Origin: Geminocystis sp. NIES-3708
GTDB taxonomy: Bacteria; Cyanobacteriota; Cyanobacteriia; Cyanobacteriales; Cyanobacteriaceae
NCBI RefSeq assembly: GCF_001548095.1
Contig: NZ_AP014815.1
Span: forward strand, 310,001 to 374,000
Length of the DNA: 64,000 nt
Reading direction: 5' to 3'
Every line of letters starts with the position of its first letter. The first letter of the stretch is position 1. The notes under the pieces were generated by a model. The model made no database searches. It worked only from the letters and a program-made list of their open reading frames with translations, and was not told the origin of the DNA. Shown here one piece after another: positions 45,020 to 54,989 of this stretch. Position numbers and translations under genes: made by a program.

Positions 45020-47320
45020 TTAGTTTGCACAAGCTGTACACTCTTCCTTAAAGGAATCTCGTTGTACGATTCGCACATAATAAACTGCTTTACATCCTTT
45101 TTCCCATGATAAGATTAATGTATCGTAAATGTCTTTTGCTTTTAAAGCTCTTTCAGGCTCATCAGGAAAATAGACTCCTTCATTAAGATTAAAAAGTAAT
45201 TCCATTGAAATTCCTGTATCGATCCATTGTTGAATAACAGCGATAGCTTTTACAACTTCCTCTTGATTGAGATGTTTATTTTCTTGATAAAACCAGTTTT
45301 TATCACTAATATAAGGAGGTGCAATAGGTACTGTTCCTTTTGCCCATTTATCGTAAAAAAAACGACTATAAACAGGCAATACACTAGCGGTGCAACCTTG
45401 TACTAAAGACGATGAAGTATTAGGCGCGATAGCAGTAATATGAGAGTTACGAATGCCAAACTCTTGAATATCATCGGCTAATTGTCGCCAACGAGGTTTA
45501 TCATAGGCATTTTCTTCAAACCATTCTACGGATTGACAACCAATTAGTAAGCCTTTGCTCCAATCGCTACCTTCAAAGGCAGGATACGCTCCTCTTTCTT
45601 TCGCTAATGCCATAGAAGCACAAGTGCAATAATAGCCAATATCTTCAAATAAATTGCTTATTTGTGACAGGTTGCTATATCTTAAATTTTGTTTTGCTAA
45701 CCAATCAGCTAAACCCATAGCACCAACACCAATGGTACGATAACGATCATTATGAGCTTTAGCATCCCCAAAAGGTGGCAAGGTAATCTCGATAGTATTA
45801 TCTAAAATTCTTACTGCTAACTCACAGATAGATTGAGTTTCATGATTTTCTAAATTGGCGAGGTTAAGAGAGACTAAATTACAGCAGTGAGCATATTTGC
45901 CCGGAGTAACATTACTAAAAGATTCAGTACATAAATTTACTCCCGGAATATAACCATCATGTTTATTCGGATTAGCTTTGTTGATGGTGTCTTTAAAGGC
46001 TAAGTAAGGCATTCCTGTTTCTACTTGAGCCCTCATGATATGTTTAAATAACTCTCTGGCGTTTACTTTTTTATATATTTTTATTTTTGTGCCAAGATTT
46101 GCTTCAATGATACTGTAAGCTCCTTCAAATTCTGCCCCCCATAAAGGCGGTAAGTCAATACCTAAAACATTTTTAACTTCAAAAGGATCAACTAAAGTCC
46201 ATTCTTGTTTATCTTTGACTCGACGCATAAATTCATCGGGCAGAATAAGCTGAGGGAATACATCGTAAGCCTTACGGCGTTGATCTCCATTTTCTGTTTG
46301 CATCTCCAAAAATTCTGGTACATCAAGATGCCATATATCTAAACCTACAGTTACAGCACCCGCTCTTCTACCTCCCTGATTTACCGCAATGGCAGTATCA
46401 TTGAGTAATTTAATCCAAGGTATTACTCCTCCTGAAGCATTTTTTTTGCCCATTACTGAGCTTCCTGTCGCCCTAATTCTGGATACATTTACTCCTACAC
46501 CACCACCATTTTTAGAAATTCTAGCAGTATTAGTAATTTCTTGAAAAATACTTTCTAAATTGTCATCGATACTAACGATAAAACAGCTAGTTAATGAACC
46601 TTTAGGCACTCTTAAATTAGCTAAAATAGGAGTTGCTAAAGAAATACGACGAGATGCGATCGCTTCATAAAATTTACGAGCATAACTCAATCTTACTTCA
46701 GGAGATTCTACCATAGCTAATAATAAACTACAGGTAAGAAAAGCCTCTTGAGGTAATTCTTGAGGTAGAAGATAGCGACTACTTAATAATACAACTCCAG
46801 CATAATCATAGTCTAAATCCCAATCAGGATTAATCCAACTATTAGCTTCTTCTAATTCTGCGGCAGAATAAGTTAAAATTCGTTGATCATATTTGCCTTC
46901 TTTGACGAAATTAGCTACTGTCTGAGCATAATTACCGTAGTTATAACCCCTAGTAACAAGGGTATCTTTCCATAAACTCCAAATATGTAAACGTCCTGCA
47001 ACATAACGCCAATCAGGTTCTTCCAGATTACACATTTCCAAGGCACAATTAATTAAATTATCTTGAATTTCTCTGGTGGTAATACCATGACGCAGACGAG
47101 TTTTTAAACCAGATTCTAAAGCAATAGAGTTAACATCTTTCCCATTACAAGCCCAATCTACAACTTTTCTGATTTTACTAATATCAAGGGGGGCTGATTT
47201 TCCATTTCTTTTAATGACTTCTATACTCTTAGCCGTATTGCTTGAGTTATAATTTTTACTTCCATGATTGACTATCGATGAATGGCTGGAAATCGTAGTT
47301 TCTTGCGTATCCAATAACAT
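45020..47320 (-). CDS. nrdA: Ribonucleoside-diphosphate reductase alpha subunit (class I)
   Basis: 766 residues. An N-terminal ATP-cone (about 32-125, IEVIKRNGKSAPLDISKI) senses the ATP/dATP ratio. Catalytic motifs are SLTSCFIVSIDDN (redox Cys), GVNLCTES (thiyl radical Cys), AHCCNLVSLNLAN (second redox Cys) and the C-terminal shuttle pair CTAC in SFKEECTACAN. It makes deoxyribonucleotides from ribonucleotides together with a radical-bearing NrdB, which is not in this window. Two candidate NrdR boxes lie upstream, so the gene is probably repressed by NrdR. Start ATG 47320. Confidence 0.94.
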   Translation of the reverse strand: MLLDTQETTISSHSSIVNHGSKNYNSSNTAKSIEVIKRNGKSAPLDISKIRKVVDWACNGKDVNSIALESGLKTRLRHGITTREIQDNLINCALEMCNLEEPDWRYVAGRLHIWSLWKDTLVTRGYNYGNYAQTVANFVKEGKYDQRILTYSAAELEEANSWINPDWDLDYDYAGVVLLSSRYLLPQELPQEAFLTCSLLLAMVESPEVRLSYARKFYEAIASRRISLATPILANLRVPKGSLTSCFIVSIDDNLESIFQEITNTARISKNGGGVGVNVSRIRATGSSVMGKKNASGGVIPWIKLLNDTAIAVNQGGRRAGAVTVGLDIWHLDVPEFLEMQTENGDQRRKAYDVFPQLILPDEFMRRVKDKQEWTLVDPFEVKNVLGIDLPPLWGAEFEGAYSIIEANLGTKIKIYKKVNARELFKHIMRAQVETGMPYLAFKDTINKANPNKHDGYIPGVNLCTESFSNVTPGKYAHCCNLVSLNLANLENHETQSICELAVRILDNTIEITLPPFGDAKAHNDRYRTIGVGAMGLADWLAKQNLRYSNLSQISNLFEDIGYYCTCASMALAKERGAYPAFEGSDWSKGLLIGCQSVEWFEENAYDKPRWRQLADDIQEFGIRNSHITAIAPNTSSSLVQGCTASVLPVYSRFFYDKWAKGTVPIAPPYISDKNWFYQENKHLNQEEVVKAIAVIQQWIDTGISMELLFNLNEGVYFPDEPERALKAKDIYDTLILSWEKGCKAVYYVRIVQRDSFKEECTACAN

Positions 47321-47391
47321 TGCTTGTGCCTCGCTTACTTTAAGTATTTCTACTCAAAAAAATTTACTGCTGTTTGTTTCTTTTCCTTTAT

Positions 47392-47439
47392 ACCATACAT
47401 ATGGGGTAGTCTGCTGTTCTCATACACTATATGTAAATT
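47392..47439 (-). promoter_or_regulatory. Two candidate NrdR boxes
   Basis: ACCATACATATGGGGT (47392-47407) and ACACTATATGTAAATT (47424-47439) match the NrdR-box consensus ACACWATATATWGTGT at 11 and 12 of 16 positions. Their starts are 32 bp apart, the usual tandem spacing of about three helical turns, and they lie 72-119 bp upstream of nrdA. The matches are mine by eye; neither box is perfect. Confidence 0.6.
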
Positions 47440-47713
47440 TTAGTCAATAAAGTTAAATACTTATTTCTGCGACAAATAGTTTATGTGACAAAATTAGATC
47501 CTAAGCAAGAAAAAATATTTTTAGAGAAATTTTATTGGACAGTACCGTTAATGGTATCAGAATATTTCTGAACTCAATCTTAAAATTTATTGAGTACAAT
47601 AAGCGGAATTTCCCTTAATTTGTGTTGAGGAGTTAATACCTTATTTTTCACCTTAACTTCTAACCAATGTAAAATAATAAGGAGTTATGTATTGAAAATG
47701 ATAAAAATTAACC

Positions 47714-48478
47714 ATGGGAAACGAAAATATAATACTTTTATCTGCCAGAGAAATCGAAAAAATGCGTCAAGTAGGAAAATTGGCGGCACAATTGCTAGAA
47801 CATTTAGGGAAAATGGTTAAGCCCGGAATCAGTACCTATGAACTTGATCAGGAAGCTGAAAAATGGACACAACAACATGGAGCAAAAAGTGCACCATTAG
47901 GTTATCATGGTTTCCCTCGGTCAATTTGTACTAGCGTTAACGAAGTTATTTGTCATGGTATTCCTAATAAAAGTCAGATTTTGAAAGACGGGGATATTAT
48001 CAATATTGATGTTACACCTATTTTAGATGGTTATCATGGTGATACATCAAAAACTTTTTTTGTAGGTACACCTTCAGATGAGGCTAAACAGCTGGTGGAA
48101 GTGACACAAGAGTGTTTATATAGAGGTATTAATGCCGTACGCCCTGGTGGGAGAATCGGTGATATTGGTGCGGCAATTCAAGAATATGCAGAAAGTTTTG
48201 GTTATTCCGTGGTAAGAAATTTTGTAGGACATGGTATTGGTAGAACCTTTCATACAGCTCCACAAGTACCTCATTACGGAAAAAAAGGGACAGGAAAAAA
48301 AATACGTCCAGGAATGGTGTTTACGATCGAACCGATGATTAATATAGGAACATGGGAAGCTGATGTGTTAGAAGATGGTTGGACTGCTTTAACAAAAGAT
48401 CGTAAATTATCTGCACAATTTGAACATACGATCGCCATTACTAGCGGTGGCGTGGAGATTTTGACCTTGGATAAGTAA
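47714..48478 (+). CDS. map: Methionine aminopeptidase type I
   Basis: 254 residues. Map removes the initiator methionine from new proteins. The five metal ligands are in INIDVTPILDGYHGDTSKTFFVG (two Asp), GHGIGRTFHTAP (His), GMVFTIEPMI (Glu) and QFEHTIAIT (Glu). A short N-terminal extension (MGNENIILLSA) precedes the core SAREIEKMRQVG. Length is normal for the type Ib/cyanobacterial enzyme. It is divergent from nrdA with about 390 bp between them. Confidence 0.96.
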   Translation: MGNENIILLSAREIEKMRQVGKLAAQLLEHLGKMVKPGISTYELDQEAEKWTQQHGAKSAPLGYHGFPRSICTSVNEVICHGIPNKSQILKDGDIINIDVTPILDGYHGDTSKTFFVGTPSDEAKQLVEVTQECLYRGINAVRPGGRIGDIGAAIQEYAESFGYSVVRNFVGHGIGRTFHTAPQVPHYGKKGTGKKIRPGMVFTIEPMINIGTWEADVLEDGWTALTKDRKLSAQFEHTIAITSGGVEILTLDK

Positions 48479-48688
48479 AGTAGATAGGTAGCCAAGGCAA
48501 GTCAAGAAGATCAAGTGGACAAAAAAAAGATGGACAGGTAGAAAAATTCCCTTGTACATTTTTAAAATAATTTTATTTATAAATAATCTAATTTCCCTTT
48601 CTGCCTGTCTTAAAAAGAGTCAATCATCACTTATTTTTAGATCGAACTCAGTTATTGTTATTAGTAATTCTCAATTCTTAACTTTATT

Positions 48689-49924
48689 ATGAAAAAAATA
48701 TGTCTCAATTTAGCGATTATCCTTTTAATTTTCTGTTCTAATTTTATTTACACTCCCAAGGCTTACGCCTATAGCGAAGAAGAAAAAATATTATTGCAAT
48801 CATGGCGTTTAGTAAATGAGGCTTATGTTGATGAATCTTTTAATCATCAAAATTGGTGGCAAATTCGTCAAAATTTTCTCAAAAAACCTTTACATAACAG
48901 GGAGGAAACCTATACCGCTATCAGAGAAATGTTAGCTCTTCTCGATGATCCTTATACCCGTCTTTTACCCCCAGAAAATTATCATAATCTACAAATCACT
49001 ACTTCTGGTGAACTATCTGGCATTGGTTTACAAATTAGCATCAATCCTGAAAATAATCAACTGGAAGTTGTAACACCCTTACCTAGTTCTCCTGCAGAAT
49101 TGGCGGGAATTCAACCTAGAGATCAAATTATTACCATTGACGGTATCAATACTCAAACTTTAACCTTAGATGAAGCGGCGAATAAAATTAGAGGAGAAAT
49201 TGGTACAACTGTTGCCATTGAGGTTAAACGCCAAAATGATGGGAAAATTAAAACCTACGAGTTAAAGCGCGATCGCCTTTCCTTAAGTGCCATTAGTTCT
49301 CGCTTAGATAATTCTCAATCAAACTATCCTATTGGTTATTTACGTTTAAATCAATTCAGTGGTAATGCAACTAAAGATTTAGCCCATGCTTTAGTACAAT
49401 TAGAAAGAGAAGGCGCTCAAGGTTATATCTTAGATTTACGCAATAATCCGGGAGGTTTATTACAAGCTGGGATCGAAATTGCACGTTTATGGTTACAACC
49501 AAGTACAATCGTCTATACTGTTAATCGTCAAGGAGTTTTAGGTAGTTATGACTCTGATGGTGAAGCTTTAACCGATAAACCTTTAGTGGTATTAGTAAAT
49601 CAAGGTTCGGCTAGTGCCAGTGAAATTCTGGCAGGGGCGTTACAAGACAATCATCGAGGAATTTTAATCGGCGAAAAAACCTTTGGCAAAGGATTGATTC
49701 AATCTTTATTTGAGTTACCTGATGGAGCAGGAATTGCTATTACTGTAGCTAAGTACGAAACTCCTAGTCATAAAGACATTAATAAATTAGGTATCACACC
49801 CGATCAGATTGTAACCCAAGATCCCATTAGTTATTTTGAAATTGGTACAGAAAAAGATATTCAATACCAAACTGCTATTAGTTATTTAGCTACTGCAAAA
49901 AACTATAACAATTCCAATATGTGA
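48689..49924 (+). CDS. ctpA: Carboxyl-terminal processing protease CtpA
   Basis: 411 residues. CtpA trims the C-terminal extension of the photosystem II D1 precursor in the thylakoid lumen so the manganese cluster can assemble. A signal peptide (about 1-28, ending YTPKAYAYS) exports it. The PDZ domain spans about 100-185 and the S41 protease domain follows, with catalytic Ser309 (GSASASEI) and Lys334 (TFGKGLIQ). The N-terminal EEKILLQSWRLVNEAYVDESFNHQNWW matches the CtpA type (Synechocystis slr0008) rather than CtpB or CtpC. ATG start; single gene. Confidence 0.93.
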   Translation: MKKICLNLAIILLIFCSNFIYTPKAYAYSEEEKILLQSWRLVNEAYVDESFNHQNWWQIRQNFLKKPLHNREETYTAIREMLALLDDPYTRLLPPENYHNLQITTSGELSGIGLQISINPENNQLEVVTPLPSSPAELAGIQPRDQIITIDGINTQTLTLDEAANKIRGEIGTTVAIEVKRQNDGKIKTYELKRDRLSLSAISSRLDNSQSNYPIGYLRLNQFSGNATKDLAHALVQLEREGAQGYILDLRNNPGGLLQAGIEIARLWLQPSTIVYTVNRQGVLGSYDSDGEALTDKPLVVLVNQGSASASEILAGALQDNHRGILIGEKTFGKGLIQSLFELPDGAGIAITVAKYETPSHKDINKLGITPDQIVTQDPISYFEIGTEKDIQYQTAISYLATAKNYNNSNM

Positions 49925-50474
49925 CTTTACCTGAGTTTGATGTAAGAATTCTTAATTAAGGGTTGCTAAAAAAGTCGAAAAATTAACGCCTTCTCGATAT
50001 TATTAACGCCTTCTCAATATTATTACAGATGAGCTGAACTTAAATTGAGAATTTATAATCATCTTATAGCGATTAGAACTAAAAATAAAAAAGATTATTC
50101 AATTACAAGATAAACGTAATCTATCAATGACGAACAATCTATAAAGTAAACGGTGTTGCTCAATCAAGGTATGAAAATAAAAATCCAATAATCTGAAATA
50201 TTTGTGATTTAATAGTTTAGCGATCACCACTAAATAAAAATCATACCCAAAATCAGCAACGCCCAACTTTGTATCTAAAACAGATCAAAATTAACTTGAG
50301 TTCAAGATAGAAATAGTTGATAATTGACTATTTTCGACAGGCTGACAAAGATACAGGAAAATTATTTTTTTTGTGAATGAATAGATTTCTCTCAAAAATC
50401 GACCGATATTGAGAATTTTTCTACTTGTTTTCTAATTTTCTGATCCACCTATGTTATATGCAACTCAAGTTCTT
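49925..50474. other. Gene-free region with duplicated octamers, possible mobile-element debris
   Basis: 550 bp without a credible gene. A 20-bp direct repeat ATTAACGCCTTCTC(A/G)ATATT occurs twice in tandem at about 49983-50024. Around 50150-50280 two arms with similar text (GTTGCTCAATCAAGGTATGAAAATAAAAAT and, inverted, GTTGGGCGTTGCTGATTTTGGGTATGATTTTTATTT) suggest a decayed miniature element, since 'GGTATGA..TTTTTATTT' recurs in opposite orientation. I cannot confirm the ends. Confidence 0.35.
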
Positions 50475-50915
50475 TTACATAATTAGGTTTATTAACTTTT
50501 CTGGTACAGGCATTACAGATAAACGATTACCTTTTTTTACTAATAAAAACTCATCAGGTAAAAAATTTTTTTTGAGGCTATTTAATGATACTATTTCAGA
50601 AAAAATTCGTTTAAATTGTACTTTTACCGTTTGCCAACGAGGATTATTTATAGTCGATTTTATGTCAAAATAACTGCTATTTTGATCAAATTGAGTAGGA
50701 TCAATAATATTAGATTCAATAATTTCCATTAAACCAACAATACCGATATTTTTGCAATTAGAGTGATAAAAAAAAGCTAAATCTCCTACTTGCATTTGCT
50801 TTAAAAAATTCCTAGCTTGATAGTTTCTGACACCATCCCAAATAGTTGTCCGATCTCGTTTTAAATCTTCAATACTATATACTTGAGGTTCAGATTTCAT
50901 TAACCAATAATTCAT
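50475..50915 (-). CDS. EVE domain protein
   Basis: 146 residues, a single EVE domain: MNYWLMKSEPQVYSIEDLKRD, WDGVRNYQARNFLKQMQVGDLAFFYHSN and the aromatic cage region. EVE domains are PUA/YTH-like and are proposed to bind modified bases in DNA or RNA; here the function is unknown. It is a stand-alone gene 25 bp from the long outer-membrane protein gene on the same strand, where it lies downstream. Confidence 0.87.
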   Translation of the reverse strand: MNYWLMKSEPQVYSIEDLKRDRTTIWDGVRNYQARNFLKQMQVGDLAFFYHSNCKNIGIVGLMEIIESNIIDPTQFDQNSSYFDIKSTINNPRWQTVKVQFKRIFSEIVSLNSLKKNFLPDEFLLVKKGNRLSVMPVPEKLINLIM

Positions 50916-50939
50916 ATTTTAAGATTACTGAAAAAATGT

Positions 50940-53900
50940 TTAAAAGCGAACATCTCCTTTAATGCTACCAATAAACTGATTATTTTCTGTCGAACCTAAT
51001 TCCACTCGCATAGATACTGGAGAATCTGTTAATTTGTATTCAATAATACCACCATAACTAATTTCTAATTCTCGACTATTAAACCCTTGATTTAAGTCGA
51101 TATAGTTACGAATATAAGGACCGATAGAAACTGTTGGTATAATTTTTTGTAGTAATTCGGCATTATAATAAATTTGATCTCCTAATTCCACATTACCTTT
51201 AATACTCGGACCATTAGCAAAGCCAAATCTTCCATTAAAGAAGCCCACAAAAGGACCATTTCCATATTGTGGTATATAACCCAGTGAGCCTGTCAATGAT
51301 AAACCATAATTACGGGTTTGTCGAGAATAAGTATAAGCTAGAGTTATTTGCCAAGGATTATTACTGTTATTTGCACTATTCCAACTAAAGCGGAAAAAAG
51401 GAACATGAGTACTTATGCCTGTTAGTTGTTTATTTTCGTCAAATTCCGTATTGGTTATAGTTTTACTAACAACGGTATTTATATATACTCCCACACTAGG
51501 TTCAGGAATGCCAAAATCATTACGCTTAACTTCTCCTGCCGCTTCATTATTGACGTTAAACCAAATACCAGGGTTGACACTATAATTCCAATCATTGGAT
51601 GTACCAGCATAAACAAATTCGATGGTTGGCAAGTAAATATAACCGTTATAAATTTTATTATCTATATTACGAGTAAATTTTCTTTCTAATACGAGGCGAT
51701 CGAATGCTAAATCAAAAGCTTTAATGGCGTTAGGAATAGCGGTTAAATATTTAGAATTAAATTCTTGTACAAATTGCTTACCTTCAGGACTCACTAAAAT
51801 TACTTGGCTACCCGAAGATTCATTAACGGGTTGAGAAGTGTCTTTAAATCCTATAGGTTGGATAGGTAAACTATTCCCTAAAAAAGTTAAAGGACCAAAA
51901 CTACGATTAGATAAACGAGCAGATTTTATTGTTGTTTCCCCTTCTATCCACTCTCCCACATCACTTTGAACAAATTGTACTGCTCTTTGTATATTACCTG
52001 TCTTGATTTGGAACATACTTGAACTGGTGGGAGTAATAACACTAGGAAAAGTAATATAACCTGAAACTTGATTTAAATTACTGCCTAAATTACCAAAGGC
52101 TAAAGTAGTGTTTAAACGTTGATTAATTTCCTTTCTTTCTTCAGAAGTGGCTTTCGTATTTAAGGGTTTAAATAATTCATTATTATTACGTTGTTTTTTG
52201 GCTTCTTTGATACTTTTGTTAAGCAGTCTTAAATCAACAAAATCAAAAAAAGCTCCCATAACCATACCAATACTAGAATTTAAACTTTGAACTTCATCTA
52301 AACGCCCTCCATCCTTAGAAGGAATTGTCAGAGAAAAGCCTGGATTGGCGAATAAATTATAAAAAGTCGCTTCTGGTTTTTCCTTAGAATATTGCAATAA
52401 AAAACGATTATTAAGTGCACTAACATAAATACGATACCAATCATATTTATTTTCATCAACTTGAACAGTATTAAATTGTGGAGGTTGAATGCCTAAACCC
52501 AACCATAATAAAGAATTCCAATAATGACGATCTCTTTGTTTCTCATCTAAGAAAGGATTAACCAAAATATTCAATAAATTTTCATTATCGAATTTTCCTT
52601 GTTGAGCGGTTTTGATACCCGGAATCGAAGTAATTTCAGGACTAAATACTTTTGCACCTTCTCCCGTGAGGGGATTTGTCCATTCAATACCAGCTTCTCT
52701 TAAAACGTCTTTAGGAATAATACTTTTTTCCTTCATATCTAATAAAGCAAAAGCCTGTAAGTTAGAAGTAGGAAAACCTTGTAAAATTAAAGGAGCGTTT
52801 TCTACATCTACATTGGCAAATAACGCACCACCACCGTTAGGATTAAAAGTTGATGCTACACCAATTTGACTATCATTAATTGCTTGTGGAGAAGGTAAAA
52901 TAACTACTTCTTGATCTTTTTTAATTAAACCATCAGTATTAAAAGTTACTTCCTCGGCGGTTACTCCTTCAGGATTAATTAATTGTCCTCCTAAACTAAT
53001 AACTTCATAATTATTTAAGTCATCCAGTTTAAACAATCTTTGTAAATCATTAGGAATAACCCAAGCAGCTTGGTAACCGCTAAAACTTTGTGTTTGGGTT
53101 AGAGTTTGTGCAAAAGTCTGATTAGTTTGCATACCCTGATAGACAATACCCGCTAATCCACCATTAACATCCCCAACAATAATATTATCTTCTAATACCC
53201 AGTAAAGTTGATGAGGTTTAGAAAAAGCACCAATACCAACTTTATTCAAAACAGGATTATCTGGTGCTTCTCGTATATCTAAATTGAGATAAAATTCATT
53301 AGTCCTCGGTTTAAAAATAAACGGAGAAAATGTTAAACTATCTGAGCCATTAACAATCCAAGGATACCGAATAGCAGTATTACTAATAGCATTGGTAATC
53401 AACATCTCCACCGTATCACGAGTTATTTTAACAGGCTCAGTAGTGGGAGCAGTTTCAGGTATAGGTGTTGATTCAATAGTAGGATCTGGGGTAGTCTCCT
53501 GTGTGGGCTGTGTATTGGGAGGTATAGGATCAAGTGTACGATCTAATGGAGTTAAATCTGCTGCACTTTGAGTGGGTAAAGTTACCTCCGCAATGGTAGC
53601 ATCCCAATCAGGAGTGGCTTGAGCTAAAAATGGTGTTAACTTCACCTGTGACACAAAACAATCTTCCTCACACAGCAAATCATTCTGGTTAAGATTATTA
53701 TTTCGAGGAATCGCTACGGTTTGAGTGGGTAAAGTTACCTCCGCAATGGTAGCATCCCAATCAGGAGTGGCTTGAGCTAAAAATGGTGTTAACTTCACCT
53801 GCGACACAAAACAATCTTCCTCACACAGCAAATCATTCTGGTTAAGATTATTATTTCGAGGAATCGCTACGGTTTGAGTGGGTAAAGTTACCTCCGCAAT

Positions 53901-54353
53901 GGTAGCATCCCAATCAGGAGTGGCTTGAGCTAAAAATGGTGTTAACTTCACCTGCGACACAAAACAATCTTCCTCACACAGCAAATCATTCTGGTTAAGA
54001 TTATTATTTCGAGGAATCGCTACGGTTTGAGTCGGTAGAGTTACCTCCGCCAAAATTTTTTCAGGTATCTGTCTAATATCTTCTACAATTAAACTTTTGT
54101 CGTCATTAAGTAAAATTTTACTATTGATAGTACTTTCTAAAACTGAATTTGTTACAAGTAAAGGTGTTTTTTCCTCGTCAAGATTGACAGAATTATCTTT
54201 TGTCGTGATTTCTTCTAATGAATTCAAGGTATTAGCTTTGGGATTTGCTAAAGCACTTTTATTCATGCCAGATAAAAAACTACAAATAAAAATTATTAAT
54301 AAAAGTGATTTATTCAGTTTTTTATGACCTATAATAGTTTTATTTAAGACCAT
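50940..54353 (-). CDS. Large probable outer-membrane protein with triplicated N-terminal repeat
   Basis: 1,137 residues. Signal peptide (about 14-36). A near-perfect 51-residue unit, starting AEVTLPTQTVAIPRNNNLNQ and containing LLCEEDCF, is present three times in tandem (about 107-260), preceded by a similar partial unit ending in AEVTLPTQ and followed by a Pro/Thr-rich spacer (about 268-310). The remaining 800 residues form beta-rich sequence, and the chain ends in SIKGDVRF, with the terminal Phe typical of outer-membrane barrels. I do not recognise a family for it. The Cys pair in each repeat may form a disulfide. The gene is divergent from the secreted-module genes at 54990. Confidence 0.68.
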   Translation of the reverse strand: MVLNKTIIGHKKLNKSLLLIIFICSFLSGMNKSALANPKANTLNSLEEITTKDNSVNLDEEKTPLLVTNSVLESTINSKILLNDDKSLIVEDIRQIPEKILAEVTLPTQTVAIPRNNNLNQNDLLCEEDCFVSQVKLTPFLAQATPDWDATIAEVTLPTQTVAIPRNNNLNQNDLLCEEDCFVSQVKLTPFLAQATPDWDATIAEVTLPTQTVAIPRNNNLNQNDLLCEEDCFVSQVKLTPFLAQATPDWDATIAEVTLPTQSAADLTPLDRTLDPIPPNTQPTQETTPDPTIESTPIPETAPTTEPVKITRDTVEMLITNAISNTAIRYPWIVNGSDSLTFSPFIFKPRTNEFYLNLDIREAPDNPVLNKVGIGAFSKPHQLYWVLEDNIIVGDVNGGLAGIVYQGMQTNQTFAQTLTQTQSFSGYQAAWVIPNDLQRLFKLDDLNNYEVISLGGQLINPEGVTAEEVTFNTDGLIKKDQEVVILPSPQAINDSQIGVASTFNPNGGGALFANVDVENAPLILQGFPTSNLQAFALLDMKEKSIIPKDVLREAGIEWTNPLTGEGAKVFSPEITSIPGIKTAQQGKFDNENLLNILVNPFLDEKQRDRHYWNSLLWLGLGIQPPQFNTVQVDENKYDWYRIYVSALNNRFLLQYSKEKPEATFYNLFANPGFSLTIPSKDGGRLDEVQSLNSSIGMVMGAFFDFVDLRLLNKSIKEAKKQRNNNELFKPLNTKATSEERKEINQRLNTTLAFGNLGSNLNQVSGYITFPSVITPTSSSMFQIKTGNIQRAVQFVQSDVGEWIEGETTIKSARLSNRSFGPLTFLGNSLPIQPIGFKDTSQPVNESSGSQVILVSPEGKQFVQEFNSKYLTAIPNAIKAFDLAFDRLVLERKFTRNIDNKIYNGYIYLPTIEFVYAGTSNDWNYSVNPGIWFNVNNEAAGEVKRNDFGIPEPSVGVYINTVVSKTITNTEFDENKQLTGISTHVPFFRFSWNSANNSNNPWQITLAYTYSRQTRNYGLSLTGSLGYIPQYGNGPFVGFFNGRFGFANGPSIKGNVELGDQIYYNAELLQKIIPTVSIGPYIRNYIDLNQGFNSRELEISYGGIIEYKLTDSPVSMRVELGSTENNQFIGSIKGDVRF
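53571..54029 (-). repeat. Tandem 153-bp repeat, three copies
   Basis: Three consecutive units of 153 bp begin at 53571, 53724 and 53877, and a diverged fourth start lies at 54030. Between units the bases are almost all identical; one difference is CACCTGTGAC in the unit nearest 53571 versus CACCTGCGAC in the others. The unit length is a multiple of three, so expansion or contraction keeps the reading frame of the outer-membrane gene. Confidence 0.95.
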
Positions 54354-54989
54354 GAAAAATACAAAAAGTATATATAGTTGATATAAAAATACAAAAAAGA
54401 ATTCTAATATTTAAGTTTCAAGCGGATCATCTTAACCCCAAAAAAAAATTTTTAAATAACTTATTCCTGTATTCTATATTTTTGATTATAACTACTTCGT
54501 TACCAAATCCGAATATTTATTTTTATATCAATTTTTTTTGATATTTTTAAATCTTTCTTTTTTTGACACACGGGTGAAGAAATAAGACAATAAGTATCAT
54601 AAATAAGGTTATATCAAAAAAATCCTATAAACTCAAAGTAAATTATAGTATTTTGCACACATTTTTTGTCTTTTCATAATGAACATCTAATGATAATTTT
54701 CATACTTGTTTTGTATATTTTTGAAAGCTCTTATCAACTTATTCTAAAAATATAATGTTTTGTTTTTTTGCACAATATGAAATATATGAAATCAGTAAAA
54801 ATACGTAAACTTTATAAAAACTATTAAATATTAATTTTCGTTAATTGATAGTATCAATCATTAAAAAAAAAAAGATTCAAAAAAAAAGAATCAATTTAAA
54901 CTTTTAGTGTATAATCACGGTTAGGGGATTATCAAAAATAATCTTGACCCATGACACAAAATAAACAAAGTACAAAAATTACTTAACCC
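54354..54989. other. AT-rich intergenic region
   Basis: 636 bp between two divergent genes for secreted proteins. It is extremely AT-rich with long A and T tracts (for example near 54430-54450 and 54865-54895) but contains no open frame with homology and no repeat I can support. It probably contains two promoters, one for each strand. Confidence 0.45.

Noticed and set aside
49983-50024. Direct repeat suggesting a CRISPR array
   Set aside because: Only two copies, no spacer structure and no cas genes.
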